DNA of 64,000 nucleotides from Sphaerolaimus hirsutus (GCA_964036195.1 OZ038452.1:17478704-17542703), one strand, 5' to 3'; positions 28,401 to 38,876 are shown, numbered from the stretch's first letter. Made by a program: numbers and translations. Notes: generated by a model from the letters alone, not told the origin.

Positions 28401-31400
28401 GTCCCATGCCGATGTTAGGAACGGGTCGCTCGATGTGCTCAGGGTCGACGGCGCTAAAAACAAATGGCTAGAAGGGCTCGACCTTATCGACAGCGCCGTA
28501 TTGACACATTTTTCGAAGGACAACAATGCGAGATTACTCAGCTTGAAGGGGACGCTGTGTTCTAGATTGAGCAGGTTTGCCCCTTTACAAATATTTACAC
28601 GCTGCCTGCAGCTATTGCATTTTCAATCTCACTACGATTCTCAATGACGTTTGTTTTAGGCCCGAGGATGCGTCGCGATCGTTCAGCACGGCGCTGCAGC
28701 TGAGCGACGTGACGCACGCGTGGGCCGCCTGGGCGGAGCACTTGCAGAAGATCTTTGACCACAATTGTGAAATCTCGCCCGGGTAGGTTGTGTTTTCGGG
28801 GGTTGGCGAGTTTTTTAGACGTTTTTTGGAAAAAAACTATATTCAGCGGATTGCACGCTATGCATTCTTCTGAAGGAAACGCTCCACCATGACGTCATCA
28901 TTAAATAAATAAAATTGTTCCGATTGTTCCAATTGTCCAATAAAATTGTTGCCTTTTTCATAAATATATTTATTTTTGTGAAAGTGCGTACATAAGTATC
29001 CTGCCCGCGCGTTATCGACTAAGACATAAGTACGTTTGGGCGCATACTTTGCGGTCCGCCGAGTATATGTATCTCTCCAATCTCTTGCTCTCAGCGCGCC
29101 CGAATCAGCGAGCGTCGGTGTGGAGGCACTAGTCTGCTCTCTAGAGGCGGCCAGGGCGGAGTCCGAGCCCAAAGCCCGGCGGCACATGGGCCGCGCCGTG
29201 CACATCCTCACCAAGCTGTGCGAGCTGACCGCCGACGCGCGCGTCGTCGCCGCGTCGCCCGTCGGTTTGGCCGCCGACCGCCGCGCCGTTTTGGCTGGCT
29301 TGAGGAAGGAAATCTACATCAAGGTGCTCGACAGGTTCCCCGGGCAGAGCCCTGTGCTCAACTGGGTCGTATGGTCGGTGCTTCAGATTTTGTATAACCG
29401 ATTGGCCAATTTTAAAGGCCCTCTCACCTTTGCAGGCTGCCTCAGCTGGTCAGCTTGGTTGAAAAATACGGGTGGACCTCTTTGGCGAATGTGATTGCAT
29501 CAGTTGCCAGATTTCACCCTCAGCTAGTCTTCCAGCAGCTAAGACCGATGTTCAATGAGAACTGCGATTGGAGGACACAAAACGTACATGAGGACAAAGA
29601 ACTCAGTGAGTAAAGTGATAATTATGTTCTAAAGTGCATTGTTGATAAAAAATATTTACGTTTACTTACTCGAAAAATACGTATGCTCGAGTACTGAGTA
29701 AACACGTTTACGGTTTTTCGTCCGGAAAAAATATTTACCAGTACTCATATTTTCGCGTAATTTTTGAAAAGTACGCAAGTACAGAAAACGCAATTGGGAA
29801 AAATTGTAAAGGAAGCGACGACCCTCGCTTTTACTTTTACTCATTTTTATCTTTCCTAGGTACAAACTAAAAAAATTTTCTCTCGCTTTTACGTTTTCCC
29901 TGAGTACAAATGTTTATTGGTGTTTACGTTTACTCCCCTTTTACGCAGCGTTGAAGTCAGAAAATTTTACTTTACGTTTTCTGTACCAAAAGGTGCGTAA
30001 AATACGTATAAAACGTATAAATAGTACCTTTAACAACTCTGTTAAACTGCACCACTCGACTTTCCATCCACACAGGTTTGGGCAGCATATTCAACCGGAC
30101 ATTGCACTCTGTGAATCTGCCACTAGCCGAACCGTCAGCCGACCAGCCGTCCACGTCGACGGCGGCGGACGGGTCGCAGTTGAGCGACGCCATGAACGCC
30201 AAGCTGTTGCTGGCAGCCAACGAGCACGCGGCGGTCAAATGTGGCGCGGCCATCGGCGGCGAGCACGAACTCGCGAAGCCCCTGTTCGCCAGTCTTCTGA
30301 GACAAATGCTCGCCGTTTATCCTAGTGAAGTGCTCGCCATGGAGACAGTTTTCGTTGAGGTGCCATTTTTGTTGATTTCGTTGAATTATTGATGTGCAGG
30401 AGATTTTTCAACCCATGTGTCACAATAAACATTGAATTGAATTTTTTTCTGATGCAGATGTCCAAGTTGTCGGAGCACTGGTCTTGCGCGGCGCTGCACG
30501 CAGTGCGGACGGCGCTTGTAGCTACGCAAGATGCCGCGATGGGACAGCTTATCGCTTTCGGCTCCGCCCACTTTTCCAACGAAATCAGCGATGATGTAAA
30601 GGCTTGCGCAAGTCGGGTGGTCGACACGTTGAGGAATGAAAAATGCGAAATTGGGTGAGTAATGGTTTTGGAATTGAAGACATGTTACAAATTTTGAACA
30701 TCCATGAAAAGACTATGACATGAGATGATTTTCAAGATGAATAAAAATTCGATGTTCAGCAGTGGCCACAATTGATTGTAAATTCCTGAATTCCTTCCAC
30801 GTGCTACTCTATAATTTCCTGTCTTTTTCATTGCAGAGGGACGATGCTGGATGTTGAATTCTCTTCGATGCGCGAGTCTATGGCCAACGACTTGAACGTG
30901 GAGTTGGGGCAGGCGAGAAAATTGACCGTGTTTATGTCTGTGCTGGCAAAGTGGGAGAAATTATTGGCCATCAGAGTGGACCAACTAAAAGAGTGTGTCT
31001 TTTTATTTTTGTACTTTCTGGTTGGGCCGTTTTGGCACTGGCTTTGATGTTGACGAAGCTCTAGTCCTGCATGCAGTTGATCCTTTGATGCAAATTAAAA
31101 ACGATTCAAAGTAAAATGTCTACAAGTTTGACTGTGATCTCTGCAGCTGCTAGCCATGAAAACCACTAACTACCCCGATAATTCCTAAACATACAAAGTA
31201 TTTGTGTCCATCTTTAACTCAATGGTGTTCCCTCCCACCATTGCAGTTGGTGGCAGCTTCGCGATGTCAGCGGTTATCTGTCTGAGTTCTCTGGCCAATT
31301 GGCTTGTCTGCATGTTCCAACGGAGATCAGCCCTTCAAAGGTGCCCATTGACATTTTTTATCTGTTATCAATAGCTATGTGTTTCATTTTGTCGCTTCCA

Positions 31401-33718
31401 CTGGCAGCATGTACCAGAAATCGTTCTCTTCAACGGTCGCGTAAAGTTGGTGCGGCACTCGACCAAAACGTTCCTGAGACTGAGCGTTAGAGCACACAAT
31501 GGCAAAGTTCGTTTCAATTAGCCGCTTTCAAAATGCTTTTTATTTTTTATGTATGCCGGCGTAATTTTGAAGTTTATCATGGCGACCTTTGATATAAGAG
31601 GCGGGATGATGTTGAACTGAATTAGGGATAATTGCATTATAGAGTTGTGTTTCATATAATTGCGTTTGTAAAATACCTTTTCTGGAGGTGACGTCAATCA
31701 ATACTATTTTTCCCATCAGCTTTTAGTGATGTGTCAAGGTTTATTACTAAAATTTTACCCTCCTGTAGCGCGAATGGGGTATTAATCTAAAGCCATTCCA
31801 CTTTTCAGAAATACACCATCGATATCGAGCGTATGCAGAAACCGGAGGTTGACCGAGCTCAGTGCCTGGAACATTTCTTCCAGTCATTCAATCTGTTGCT
31901 TGCCAAGGAACCGGTGCGTTTGTGTACTGGGTAACTTGAGCTGCTATGAAAAGCACCTTTTATTGTTCATTTGAAAAGGTAGTACACGGGGTCTCCAAGC
32001 TTTCGGCATTCGCTAATGTTCGTAGGAATGGAATGAGTTAAATGATTTGCGAGTTTTTGTTTTATGGCTGAAAAATTGCCTGACATATTATATTGTCTGA
32101 GATGTTGTATGACCTGCATTTCTTAATGTAAAGCTAGTGCGTTTTGGGGTAATCTTCGAACTTGGAGACTCCTGCTGCCAGTCCCAAGTCCAGTGAAGTG
32201 TAAGTGTCAAATTTCGTGGCAAATGTCATACAAATTTGTCAATCAGTTCTTTTTTTTGTTTTCATTGACATTTTACACTTGACATTACAATTTACAAGTC
32301 TGGGGACTGCTCCACAAAGTTTTTGTTTTAATTCATAGCTAGTTTATCTATCACAGGAGTCCTCGCGACGTCTGCTGCGCGTAGTGTCGCGGCACCGCGT
32401 CGCATTGAACCACGACCGATCACTCGTTCCCGGCAACCGCACGGCCGCCTACGCTAGCGACATAGTTGCCAATGTACTCAATGAAAAGGGCGCCTCTATT
32501 TATGATCTCATCGTGAGGTTTTATGAGAAATACTCCCTGGCACAAACGCTGCTGATGCCGGGCCAAAGCGTGGATCGGGAAATGATCGTGAAAGAGCTGG
32601 GCAAAAGCTTCGTTCCCGTGGCTACGATGACCACGTTTTGCAGTCACATTTATACCAATGCCAGCGATTACTTCACTTTTAGGAAACAGGTTCGTTTTAA
32701 TGCTCCTCAAAATATTATCCTGAATTTTCCTGTTAAATACATAGCTGACATCAGTTTTCAACCAAATTCCAACTAAAATTTTTCAGCTTTGCAACCAGTT
32801 GGCGATGTTCGCGATGATGTGCCGGGCTTTCGAACTGCCGGACATTGATCCACAAGATTTATTGTGTCGACTGAATGATGGCACCATTGTGTGGGATGGA
32901 AACGGATTGAACGGTTGGTAACTGCGTCAAACAGGGGTCCCCAGGATTTTGACCCTCCCTGGTTTTGGATGGATTGTAAATCGCTCCTTTGGAGGGATAG
33001 ATAGCTGAAAAAGTTTTGGGGGTCAATGTATAGGCAGGCTTTTTGAAACTGAAAAATGTGAAAAATCACTAAAAATAGCGGAAAATAGCTCAAAATAGGT
33101 AAACAAGGGATATATAGATAACTGAGCGGCTTCCGGGTTAGATAGATAGCTGGGGGTTTGGGAAGGTTACTTCCCATTGCGAACACTTGGCGTCAAAAAA
33201 TCAGTGATATATTGATTTGGACCATTTTTGATGATGCTGGTTGTCATAAAAACTCTTGCGTTTCCGTTCGCACAGGCAAACATCGCACCAGTCGACCTCT
33301 GCTGCGATTGACACGTTGCATCGAAAACTTCATTGGCCCATTTGCGATCAGGGGCCACATGTACGCCGCTCTGGTCGCCTGCAGCAAAGCGGTTGTGCGA
33401 GGGGGCGGAGCCAGGACGCACGTGGCTGATTGGCTGAGGCCTTTGTTGACGCAGCTCGCGTCTGGTGACAGCCAACTGGAGAAATGCCTGAAAGCGGAGA
33501 GTGTGGTCAAGAATTCGTTGATTGTTTGCAGAGGTTGGTCAATAATTTTTGTTCGATGATGATTGTCACGTTGTGAATGTTCACCTGGTCATTTCACAGA
33601 GTTGTCCCAAGTTGAAGCGAGAAACCAAGAGAAGACTGAAGTAGAGAAGTGGATATTGGAATCGTTAAGCATGCAGACCCAATCTGAAATGGATCCATCA
33701 TATCACCCTTGGTTTTAG
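284..33718 (+). CDS. TRRAP: TRRAP, transcription-associated PIKK-family pseudokinase (5' end off window; 62 exons)
   Basis: TRRAP is the very large HEAT/FAT/pseudokinase scaffold that recruits SAGA and NuA4/TIP60 histone acetyltransferases to activators in the nucleus. I recognise it by collinear matches to the human protein over nearly its whole length, for example [19 protein letters not shown] (exon 11), FGGSNRKML (exon 12), KFCDQM (exon 22) and the C-terminus MDPSYHPWF, where human ends MDPAWHPWL. The 62 exons I placed have matching phases and sum to 11,709 nt, giving 3,902 residues plus TAG. Exon 1 corresponds to about human residue 275, so the N-terminus lies to the left. All 61 introns are GT-AG. 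Exons are GC-rich and introns AT-rich and loaded with mobile elements. Exon coordinates are in the six block entries. Some boundaries could be off by a few codons where the human match is weak (exons 3, 4, 20, 28, 33, 44, 45). Confidence 0.95.
1849..2334. mobile_element. hAT-like miniature element with 8-bp target duplication (TRRAP intron 3)
   Basis: Starts CAGGGGTCTC, ends CCCCTG, and is flanked by a perfect duplication GGATGCGT (1841-1848, 2335-2342). It contains C-runs and repeated GATAGATAGCTG motifs. A second, opposed, partial copy of the same family fills about 2356-2675. Confidence 0.8.
6616..7125. mobile_element. hAT-like miniature element with 8-bp target duplication (TRRAP intron 11)
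   Basis: Starts CAGGGGTCTCC, ends GGAGACCCCTC, and is flanked by GGTGGCAC (6608-6615, 7126-7133). The right duplication is followed at once by GCAG, the exon 12 splice acceptor. Confidence 0.85.
7951..8615. mobile_element. hAT-like element (TAGGGTTGG ends), TRRAP intron 12
   Basis: Starts TAGGGTTGG, ends CCAACCCTA, with perfect 8-bp duplication GTTTCAAC (7943-7950, 8616-8623). The ends carry alternating poly-A/poly-T blocks with AACGTTT; the core is unique sequence shared with 11828-12505. Confidence 0.85.
8874..14248 (+). CDS. TRRAP: TRRAP exons 13-22: central HEAT solenoid
   Basis: Exons: 8874-9079, 9156-9226, 9300-9409, 9488-9729, 10079-10357, 10666-10860, 12680-12913, 12988-13189, 13531-13704, 14001-14248. 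Exon 16 aligns with human DLRPSALPFV (here [10 protein letters not shown]). Exon 17 aligns with the LPLFSYIVERLC region, and exon 22 with SVTRLFPNSFNDKFCDQM (here [18 protein letters not shown]). Exon 20 is Ala/Gly-rich and weakly conserved, but its phase fits both neighbours. Introns 12 and 18 each carry a copy of the same ~670-bp element in opposite orientation. Confidence 0.9.
9750..10013. mobile_element. GCGGACCGC-end element (TRRAP intron 16)
   Basis: Left end CGGCGGACCGCATGC, right end GCATACTCTGCGGTCCGCC, with a conserved interior (CACGATGACGTCATCG and AAGACATAAGTA). Further copies lie at about 10386-10615, 25858-26790 (interrupted) and 28848-29062. These fill much of TRRAP introns 16, 17, 45 and 50. 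Confidence 0.7.
11063..11646. mobile_element. hAT-like element filled with GATCCC hexamer arrays (TRRAP intron 18)
   Basis: Ends TAGGGTTCAAACGGGAT and its reverse complement. Flanks GTCCACTT/GTCCACTC agree at 7 of 8. Both arms are made of (GATCCC)n runs separated by AAATCTCAAAAA-type spacers. Confidence 0.8.
11828..12505. mobile_element. second TAGGGTTGG element, inverted relative to the first (TRRAP intron 18)
   Basis: Same family as 7951-8615; the core reads as its reverse complement (for example the tract around 12125-12180 against 8270-8325). Flanks GATATGCC and GATATACC agree at 7 of 8 positions. Confidence 0.85.
14319..18684 (+). CDS. TRRAP: TRRAP exons 23-34: central solenoid
   Basis: Exons: 14319-14446, 14514-14625, 14917-15009, 15281-15487, 15861-15928, 15995-16196, 16486-16548, 16614-16712, 16776-17024, 17094-17275, 17984-18368, 18439-18684. 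Exon 24 starts with the split residue of GFPWREPM (human GSPFREPL). Exons 31-33 are strongly conserved: [43 protein letters not shown] and [15 protein letters not shown]. The exon 23 donor (TT|gtatga) was chosen because it alone restores the frame. Exon 33 carries a charged Ser/Lys/Glu-rich insert, and the exon 28 donor is the least certain. Confidence 0.9.
15161..15180. repeat. AT dinucleotide repeat (TRRAP intron 25)
   Basis: Simple (TA)n tract. A similar (AT)n tract lies at 41410-41431 in nAChR copy 1 intron 3, and a (GT)n tract at 39697-39712 at the nAChR exon 10 acceptor. Confidence 0.8.
16249..16424. mobile_element. same inverted-repeat family, copy in TRRAP intron 28
   Basis: Ends read GGTGGCAGTCCCGAGCCCTG on the left and GGTGCCAGTCCCGAGCCATG on the right (reversed). 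It sits inside a GT-AG intron and so is a passenger there. Confidence 0.75.
18894..19330. mobile_element. TA-flanked element with CCGTATTACCTCGAA ends (TRRAP intron 34)
   Basis: Inverted ends CCGTATTACCTCGAA / TTCGAGGTAATACGG are flanked by TA on both sides, a mariner-like insertion pattern. The interior is rich in C-runs. Related pieces occur at 13350-13430, 22060-22460, 23620-23750 and 49300-49600. Confidence 0.65.
19551..23558 (+). CDS. TRRAP: TRRAP exons 35-44: distal solenoid approaching the FAT domain
   Basis: Exons: 19551-19765, 19866-20029, 20483-20679, 20991-21243, 21471-21577, 21696-21902, 22592-22696, 22760-22879, 22955-23101, 23361-23558. Exon 35 has [12 protein letters not shown] and [12 protein letters not shown] (human QRGIAACMTC, HSLLSRLMS). 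Exon 39 has [19 protein letters not shown]. Exon 40 has [14 protein letters not shown] (human NWEAMGNHFWIKQC). Exon 41 ([18 protein letters not shown]) leads into the region preceding FAT. Exon 38 has no ORF of its own starting at ATG but is open and in phase through 21243; a GT at 21186 is not used, because reading on matches LEPSFFAG. Exon 44 is only weakly conserved. Confidence 0.9.
23812..25508. mobile_element. TAGGGTTGG element with a nested hexamer-array element (TRRAP intron 44)
   Basis: Outer element: perfect 8-bp duplication TATATACA (23804-23811, 25509-25516). Inner element 24424-25208: ends TAGGGTTCAAACGGGAC, perfect duplication ATTGGCTG (24416-24423, 25209-25216), arms of (GGGACC)n. 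The nesting shows the inner element arrived later. Confidence 0.85.
25571..30359 (+). CDS. TRRAP: TRRAP exons 45-53: FAT domain
   Basis: Exons: 25571-25781, 26910-27466, 27545-27639, 27715-27953, 28289-28574, 28660-28782, 29095-29373, 29436-29605, 30076-30359. These match the TRRAP FAT domain: [19 protein letters not shown] (human EILDSLAELYSLLQEEDMW), [17 protein letters not shown] (human WRRLPHVVSHVHTPLLQ), IKTWRNRAP across exons 47/48, [13 protein letters not shown], and [14 protein letters not shown]. Exon 46 (557 nt) is the longest exon of the gene. Intron 44 is long because of a 1.7-kb nested element insertion. Confidence 0.92.
26079..26749. mobile_element. hexamer-array element nested in a GCGGACCGC element (TRRAP intron 45)
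   Basis: Ends TAGGGTTCAAACGGGAT and near reverse complement, flanked by TGCTTCC on both sides, arms of (GGGATC)n. The host is a GCGGACCGC element spanning about 25858-26790. Confidence 0.75.
27980..28260. mobile_element. same inverted-repeat family, copy in TRRAP intron 48
   Basis: Ends GGGGCAGTCCCAAACCCTGT and GGTGCCAGTTCAAGACCCTG (reversed). The arms contain tandem AGACCCTGTAA-type units and an internal palindrome around 28115-28180, which makes this the longest copy. The host intron is GT-AG. Confidence 0.75.
30458..33718 (+). CDS. TRRAP: TRRAP exons 54-62: PI3K-like pseudokinase and FATC end
   Basis: Exons: 30458-30654, 30837-30992, 31247-31340, 31408-31506, 31809-31913, 32357-32689, 32787-32913, 33276-33533, 33600-33718. 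Exon 57 has the [11 protein letters not shown] strand (human RRLYIRGHNGK); exon 59 has [11 protein letters not shown] (human NATDYWTFRKM). No PIKK catalytic loop or DFG triplet is visible in exons 59-61, as expected for the inactive TRRAP kinase fold. The last exon ends DPSYHPWF then TAG, matching the FATC terminus. Intron 58 contains a copy of the element family that forms introns in HCCS and COX15, here as a passenger. Confidence 0.93.
32174..32313. mobile_element. same inverted-repeat family, degenerate copy in TRRAP intron 58
   Basis: Ends GCTGCCAGTCCCAAGTC and, reversed, GGAGCAGTCCCCAGAC. It is shorter and more diverged than the other copies. Confidence 0.6.
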
Positions 33719-35479
33719 TTCCTTTTATCTGTGCGTAACAGTTGTGTGAGTGACATTTAATTGTAACAAACCAGTTCAATCAACTGGTTTGCATGGATAT
33801 TCAGATACCGTATTTCTTCTAATAGAAGGGCGCCCGTATATTTTTCGTCAGCTTTTTTACCTGCCCTTCTATTGGAAACCCCCTTCTATTCTTTTCGTAA
33901 ACTTTGCGACCAATCTTTTTCAAGTTCTGCCAGCGTTTTTCGAGGTGTTACGTCACTACAGACAGTTCATAGAATGGCGATACATAGGGTTCATTCAACA
34001 TTTGATATTAAAACAGCACAAAATCAGTAAGCCAATGCCATTAAATCACGGCGTCCGCTGATATTTTTTTGCATTTGGCACAATTCCTGCACTTTGTCCT
34101 TTTATTGGAGACCACCCTACTCTTTATTTCGAGGCCCAAATTAAGTCGAAAAAGTGTACCTTCTATTGGAGACTTCTTTTTGAGTCCCGCCCTTCTATTA
34201 GAAGAAATACGTTATTTAGAAGAAGAAAAACTGAAAAATTAAAATAATAATAATGCATTGTAGGGTGAAAATAAGCGCGCTTTTCAGTCAACACTATCTA
34301 ATGATTTGGGGTGCTTTACTCAAGTTGTTGAATCAGATTTGATAGTAAGTTATCATATTTATTTGTATTTATATTTATGTGAGAAATTTTTTAACCCCGA
34401 CAATTAAATCTGTATGAACAGTCTCCATATTGAGTAGTCTCCAATGTGAACATTTGTGATTAAATCGCCGCGCAAGCTCAATCATTTGTGTTTGCATGAT
34501 CAGCCGTGCACGTTCATCACTGCACAAAATTTAACATTCTCGTAAAAGTGTTATCCTTTTTGTTCGTTCTCGTGGAAACGGAGGAACATATTTTTGGATT
34601 AAAAAGTGGTCACCACAAAAAGTGGTAAAAAAGTCACAATTGCGGACGTATTTTTGCGAATACAAGTGTGCTAGCCTGTGTATCCATCCATATGCGTCCA
34701 TTTCCGTCTAGTAAATATTTCCTTTATTTTATTGTTACAATATTTTTATTCGTTTTCCTTTGTCTTTGTTGTATTTGTATAGGTCGTTTCATTTGAGGAC
34801 CCTTAGGTGCGCTCCACACTGAAATTTTGGTTTATGCGGTTGAACGTACAAATGCAGAATTAAAAAAATTTGCCGAACTAAAACCAATATAAGGAAAAAA
34901 GTTGGGCATAATTTTTGATAATATGAGTCCCGCTTCCGCATCTAAAAAACCGTTCGGACGCATAATACAAATTTCAGTGTGTGGTGCTCCTCAGTTATAC
35001 GAATGAAAATGCTTTATTCCGAATTCGTGTCCAGTTTTTAATGTCCCGCTTCACATGTCATGCAGCTCACGACACATAGTTGATTCAAGGGTTCCAGAAT
35101 TTCGGCCTTGGAATGGGTTCAGATAGATGGTTAAATTTCTAGCTGAAAAAGATCACAAAAGGTTTTTCACTGGGGATAGTTCGGTCGGCTGAACCTCCAT
35201 AATTGCAGAAAAATGTGTGTAGGGGAATCCTCAACCTTAATCCCTGAGAAGTAAAGGTAACTGCAAAAATAAGTGAAATTAGTTTAACATACTAATTAGT
35301 GAAATTAATTTGACAGTTACAACATGGTAGCTGGAGCGTTTTGGGTTTCCCCCACGGAGAACCCCGTGTCGATTGGTCTACACCAAAAATACCTATTCAC
35401 AACGCTGTCATGTTGCCCACAACTGGTTTGGTTGTCCGTTGAAGCACTACAAAAGTAGCGTGACTGCCTCGATTCGACA
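33719..35479. other. TRRAP-HCCS intergenic region
   Basis: Holds the TA-flanked element 33808-34212 and an eroded GATAGATAGCTG fragment (35090-35160). The rest is AT-rich with no coding potential seen. The HCCS promoter must lie here. Confidence 0.6.
33808..34212. mobile_element. TA-flanked element with CCGTATTTCTTCTAATAGAAG ends (TRRAP-HCCS intergenic)
   Basis: Ends are CCGTATTTCTTCTAATAGAA and its reverse complement, with repeated CTTCTATTGGA motifs inside. A related copy lies at 1145-1551 in TRRAP intron 2. Confidence 0.65.
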
Positions 35480-37977
35480 ATGGGTGGAACAGCGTCTACT
35501 CCACAGAAAAATGCCGCCGCCACTCCACCCGCAGGTGTGCTTGCACTCATTTCATCCTGTTTCCCGGTGCCACTCCCGGACCCTGTTAAGTGTTTTAAAT
35601 GTTCTAAAATTCCTCGTGAAATAACTACTGGCAAACAAGGAAGTTTGACACTTTGCAGGGTTGCGTCGTTTGTGCCGTAAACTGAACAGCTAGCTGCTTT
35701 ATTTATGTTGGATTTCTCTCTCAGGCTGTCCAATGAGCGGCGTAAACGATCCACCCGAGCCTTACGCCGGCGGGTGCCCCATCAACTCTGCCGCAGGGTC
35801 AGATTTTAATCCAGCCAACATGGTGAGCCTTTTTGCGACATTTTCCAGGCCGTAGTACTCTCCACATCCGACGCGTCCCAGATGCCGGCGCCGAACCAGC
35901 AGCCGGCGCCCGACCAGCCGTTCCCGCTGGCCACCGACCGGCAGAAGTCGTCCATCCCCAAGGCGGGCGGCGACGACGCGTGGCACTACCCCTCGCAGCA
36001 GGGGCCAGCCCCAGACCCTGTTAAGTGTCAAATGTCATGCAAAGTGTCAAAAGTCACGTATAATGCCCTGCGAAATGGCAACCGAGTTGACATTTTGCAG
36101 GGCATTTTATGTGACTTTCGACACTTTGCATGACATTTGACATTTTACAGGGTCTGGAACTGTCACCAGATGTTCTGGAACGCGATGCTGCGCAAGGGCT
36201 GGCGCTGGCGCGACGACGCGCTCGAACAGAAGGACATGGACGACATCATCAAGATACACAACGCCAACAACGAACAGGCGTGGCACGAGATTCTCAAGTG
36301 GGAGCGCATGCTACATTGGCGGTGGGTTGTGTGAAAGTCGACATTGAGTAGGGTGGGAAAGTTTCCGTGACGGGTCGTTTACCGGCTACGTGTAACCTTA
36401 AATCTGAGTGAAAATGTGGAAGTTGTGGTCAATAACATTGAGTAGCGAATTTTGCGTATGCGGTGGTATGGTACAAACGGGATCCTGATCCCGAAATCTC
36501 AAAAAAGGAATCCCGGTCCCGAAACCCCAAAACATGAATCCCGGTCCCGAAACCCCAATCCCGATCCCGCAATATCACAAAAAATGAATCCCGGTCCCAA
36601 ACCCCAATCCCGATCCCGACCCCGAAATCTCTAAAAACCAATCCCGATCCCGAAAAGTCGATCCCGTGTGAACCCTATATGGCGGTAAAAGTTTGCTGAT
36701 TCTGTTTTCTAGCGCGTATAAATCAGCGATTGTATTTCTATTAGAAAAGTGAAAACTTATCGTCCAACACATCAACTCGATGGTCCAACACATTTAGGTC
36801 TGTGCCTTTTCCCACCCACATTTAATAAATACCACGAGCCTCGTGTCAACCTATCAATTCGTACCACTCGCCAGGGAGTGCGACTGCCCGAAGCTGCGCA
36901 GTTTCAAGGGCGACGCGAAGCGGTACACACCGCGCGCCAGGTTCCGCAGCCTCATGGGCTACGAGCTGCCCTTCGACCGGCACGACTGGATCGTCGACCG
37001 CTGCGGCAAGGACGTCAGATATGTCATCGATTATTATGATGCGGCAGCAGTCGATAAAAACACATTCAGGTGTGGATTTTGTTTGGTTGTGTTTCGAGCG
37101 AGCCTGTGCCTCTGTGCATTTTTACCCGCTGTGCATGGTTACCCAGCGTGCATTTTTCGCTGCCCGTTGTGCATGGTTGCCCGGTGTGCATGGAGGGGCG
37201 GCCGCACAGCGGGTAAAAATGCACAGAAGGTCTGAGTCGTTTCGAGCGCTTCCGGAATTTCTGTGCAAGTAAGCTGCACTGCATGTAGTAGCGACATGCA
37301 AGTGATTATCACTGCTCTGCAAGTGTTCTCACCCTGAAAGTATGCAGCCGTGCGAGCATTGAAAAAATTGGTGATTTTGATAAAAAGTAATTAAATATAA
37401 TCTCAGAAGATGTCTCAAAACGAAAATAGCATTTAAAAATTGGGGAGATTTATGTTTTTTAAATATCAGATAGTATAAAAGATGATAAGAATGTGTTTTT
37501 TTACATTTAGCCCAGCTTTTTCCATACGAGAAGAAAATATATATATCTCATTGATATATTCTTATATTTTGTGGGGGTTTCAGATAAATTTAATTATAAA
37601 TATTTTCATTTTGAGAGATTTTCTAAGATTATATTCAATTTCACTTTCACAAAATTACACATTTTTGCAATGCTAGCTGGAGTGCATTCTTGCAGGATGA
37701 ACGCACTTAGCTGCAGCTGTCATAATTACTTGCAGACCGATACTACTTGCAGGGAGAGATTACTGGCAGAGAGGTACAACAAGGTCACATGAAACACTGG
37801 GTTCTGATATTCACGCGTAAAACATCGTTCAGATTCGCTCATTTGGACGTGCGGCCGGCCATGGACTCGTTTCAAAATGTCTGGGACAGAATGACAGTGG
37901 CCTATGTGCGTTTTCGTTATGAATATTTGGGCTTCACTCCGCCGCCTCCCGCCCAGAGCAGCGGCGAAGCTGCCTAA
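35480..37977 (+). CDS. HCCS: HCCS, holocytochrome c synthase (cytochrome c heme lyase)
   Basis: HCCS attaches heme covalently to apocytochrome c in the mitochondrial intermembrane space. Exons: 35480-35534, 35725-35822, 35882-36001, 36170-36321, 36875-37069, 37833-37977; 254 residues plus TAA. Two N-terminal CP motifs (GCPMSG, GCPINS) are the heme-regulatory type. Conserved blocks are [69 protein letters not shown] and VRYVIDYYD. The C-terminus has [17 protein letters not shown]. Introns 1, 2, 4 and 5 are GT-AG. Intron 3 is a whole transposable element, and between PSQQ and MFWNAM no GT-AG pair gives the family sequence exactly (see finding). A GT-AG pair at 36020-36169 would keep frame but add six residues. 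The gene starts 1.8 kb after TRRAP, on the same strand. Confidence 0.93.
36000..36167. mobile_element. HCCS: inverted-repeat element forming HCCS intron 3
   Basis: This 168-bp near-palindrome has outer ends AGGGGCCAGCCCCAGACCCT and (reverse complement of the right end) GGTGACAGTTCCAGACCCTG. The arms continue to pair almost to the centre, around the GGCAACCGAG loop. Deleting exactly this segment joins TCGCAGC to AGATGTTC and gives PSQQ-MFWNAM, the family sequence. Read through, the segment contains in-frame TGA. Because CAG flanks both sides the cut can slide 3 nt: no position gives GT-AG, though one gives GG-AG. Confidence 0.85.
36472..36676. mobile_element. short hexamer-array element (HCCS intron 4)
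   Basis: Same design as 11063-11646 (ends ACAAACGGGATC and GATCCCGTGTGAACCCTAT, internal GATCCC units), with diverged ends. A further eroded relative (GAGACCGA units) lies at about 40607-40780 in nAChR copy 1. Confidence 0.65.
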
Positions 37978-38876
37978 ATGTACCTGTCGATGTCGATTCT
38001 GTCTTGTCTGAAATTGCCTCAAAGCGATGTTATTTATTCTGTGACGTTGAAGTATTTTCTAGTTTTTCATAATTTAGTTTGTTATTTTGAATCAATCTCA
38101 ATATGCATCAATATCTTAACCGATAGGCGTGAAGCTTTCATGGAAATACCGTGCTGGTATCAGAAACAATTGTTTGCCAGTCCTGCTACCATAAAATCCT
38201 GAAATGACCTGTTACACTATCCGTAACAACATCAAAATGGTGCCTTTTGAATAATATTGGTGTGCATAGGTTAATATTTATAGTACTGTTCATGTACCTA
38301 CTTTCTTATTTATACTAGTTTCGTGAGCTAGAAAAATGTTTTTTGGTTATTTGTTTGACATTTTCAGTTATTACGATTAGTATACCATGCAACGTATTCG
38401 TCTGTTCTGAAACTATTGGGTTGGGACAGTCCGTTTGTTGTGTTATGGAACTGTTTTGTTATGGATGTTGTCACCGAATCAATACTCTGCTCGTTTAAAG
38501 AAGTAGAATTGATTTCGCATTTTGGCAAATTTTCAAAATACTGTGATTGCGAGAAACAAGAAAATCTCATGGGTATTCCACAAATACGAAAACATTTTAA
38601 CACACCCGCTCAGTAGTTTCTGGACATTCGAAATATGTGAATAAATGAAATTCTGGTCAGTAGTCATTGACGTCATGAATATCTCTAAACGATTTACTTC
38701 AAAATAGAAATATGTATGGGAAATAACTAGTTTGTAATGTCCTCATGGTGAAGGTGGATGAATGCCTTACCGCTCTGCACCCGAGCATTTATCTTCTCAA
38801 ATACACTCAAATAGGTACAATTCACCAGTCACACACAAAAACGCTCTAATAGGCCAGTCAACACTGGTGCAGTCAA

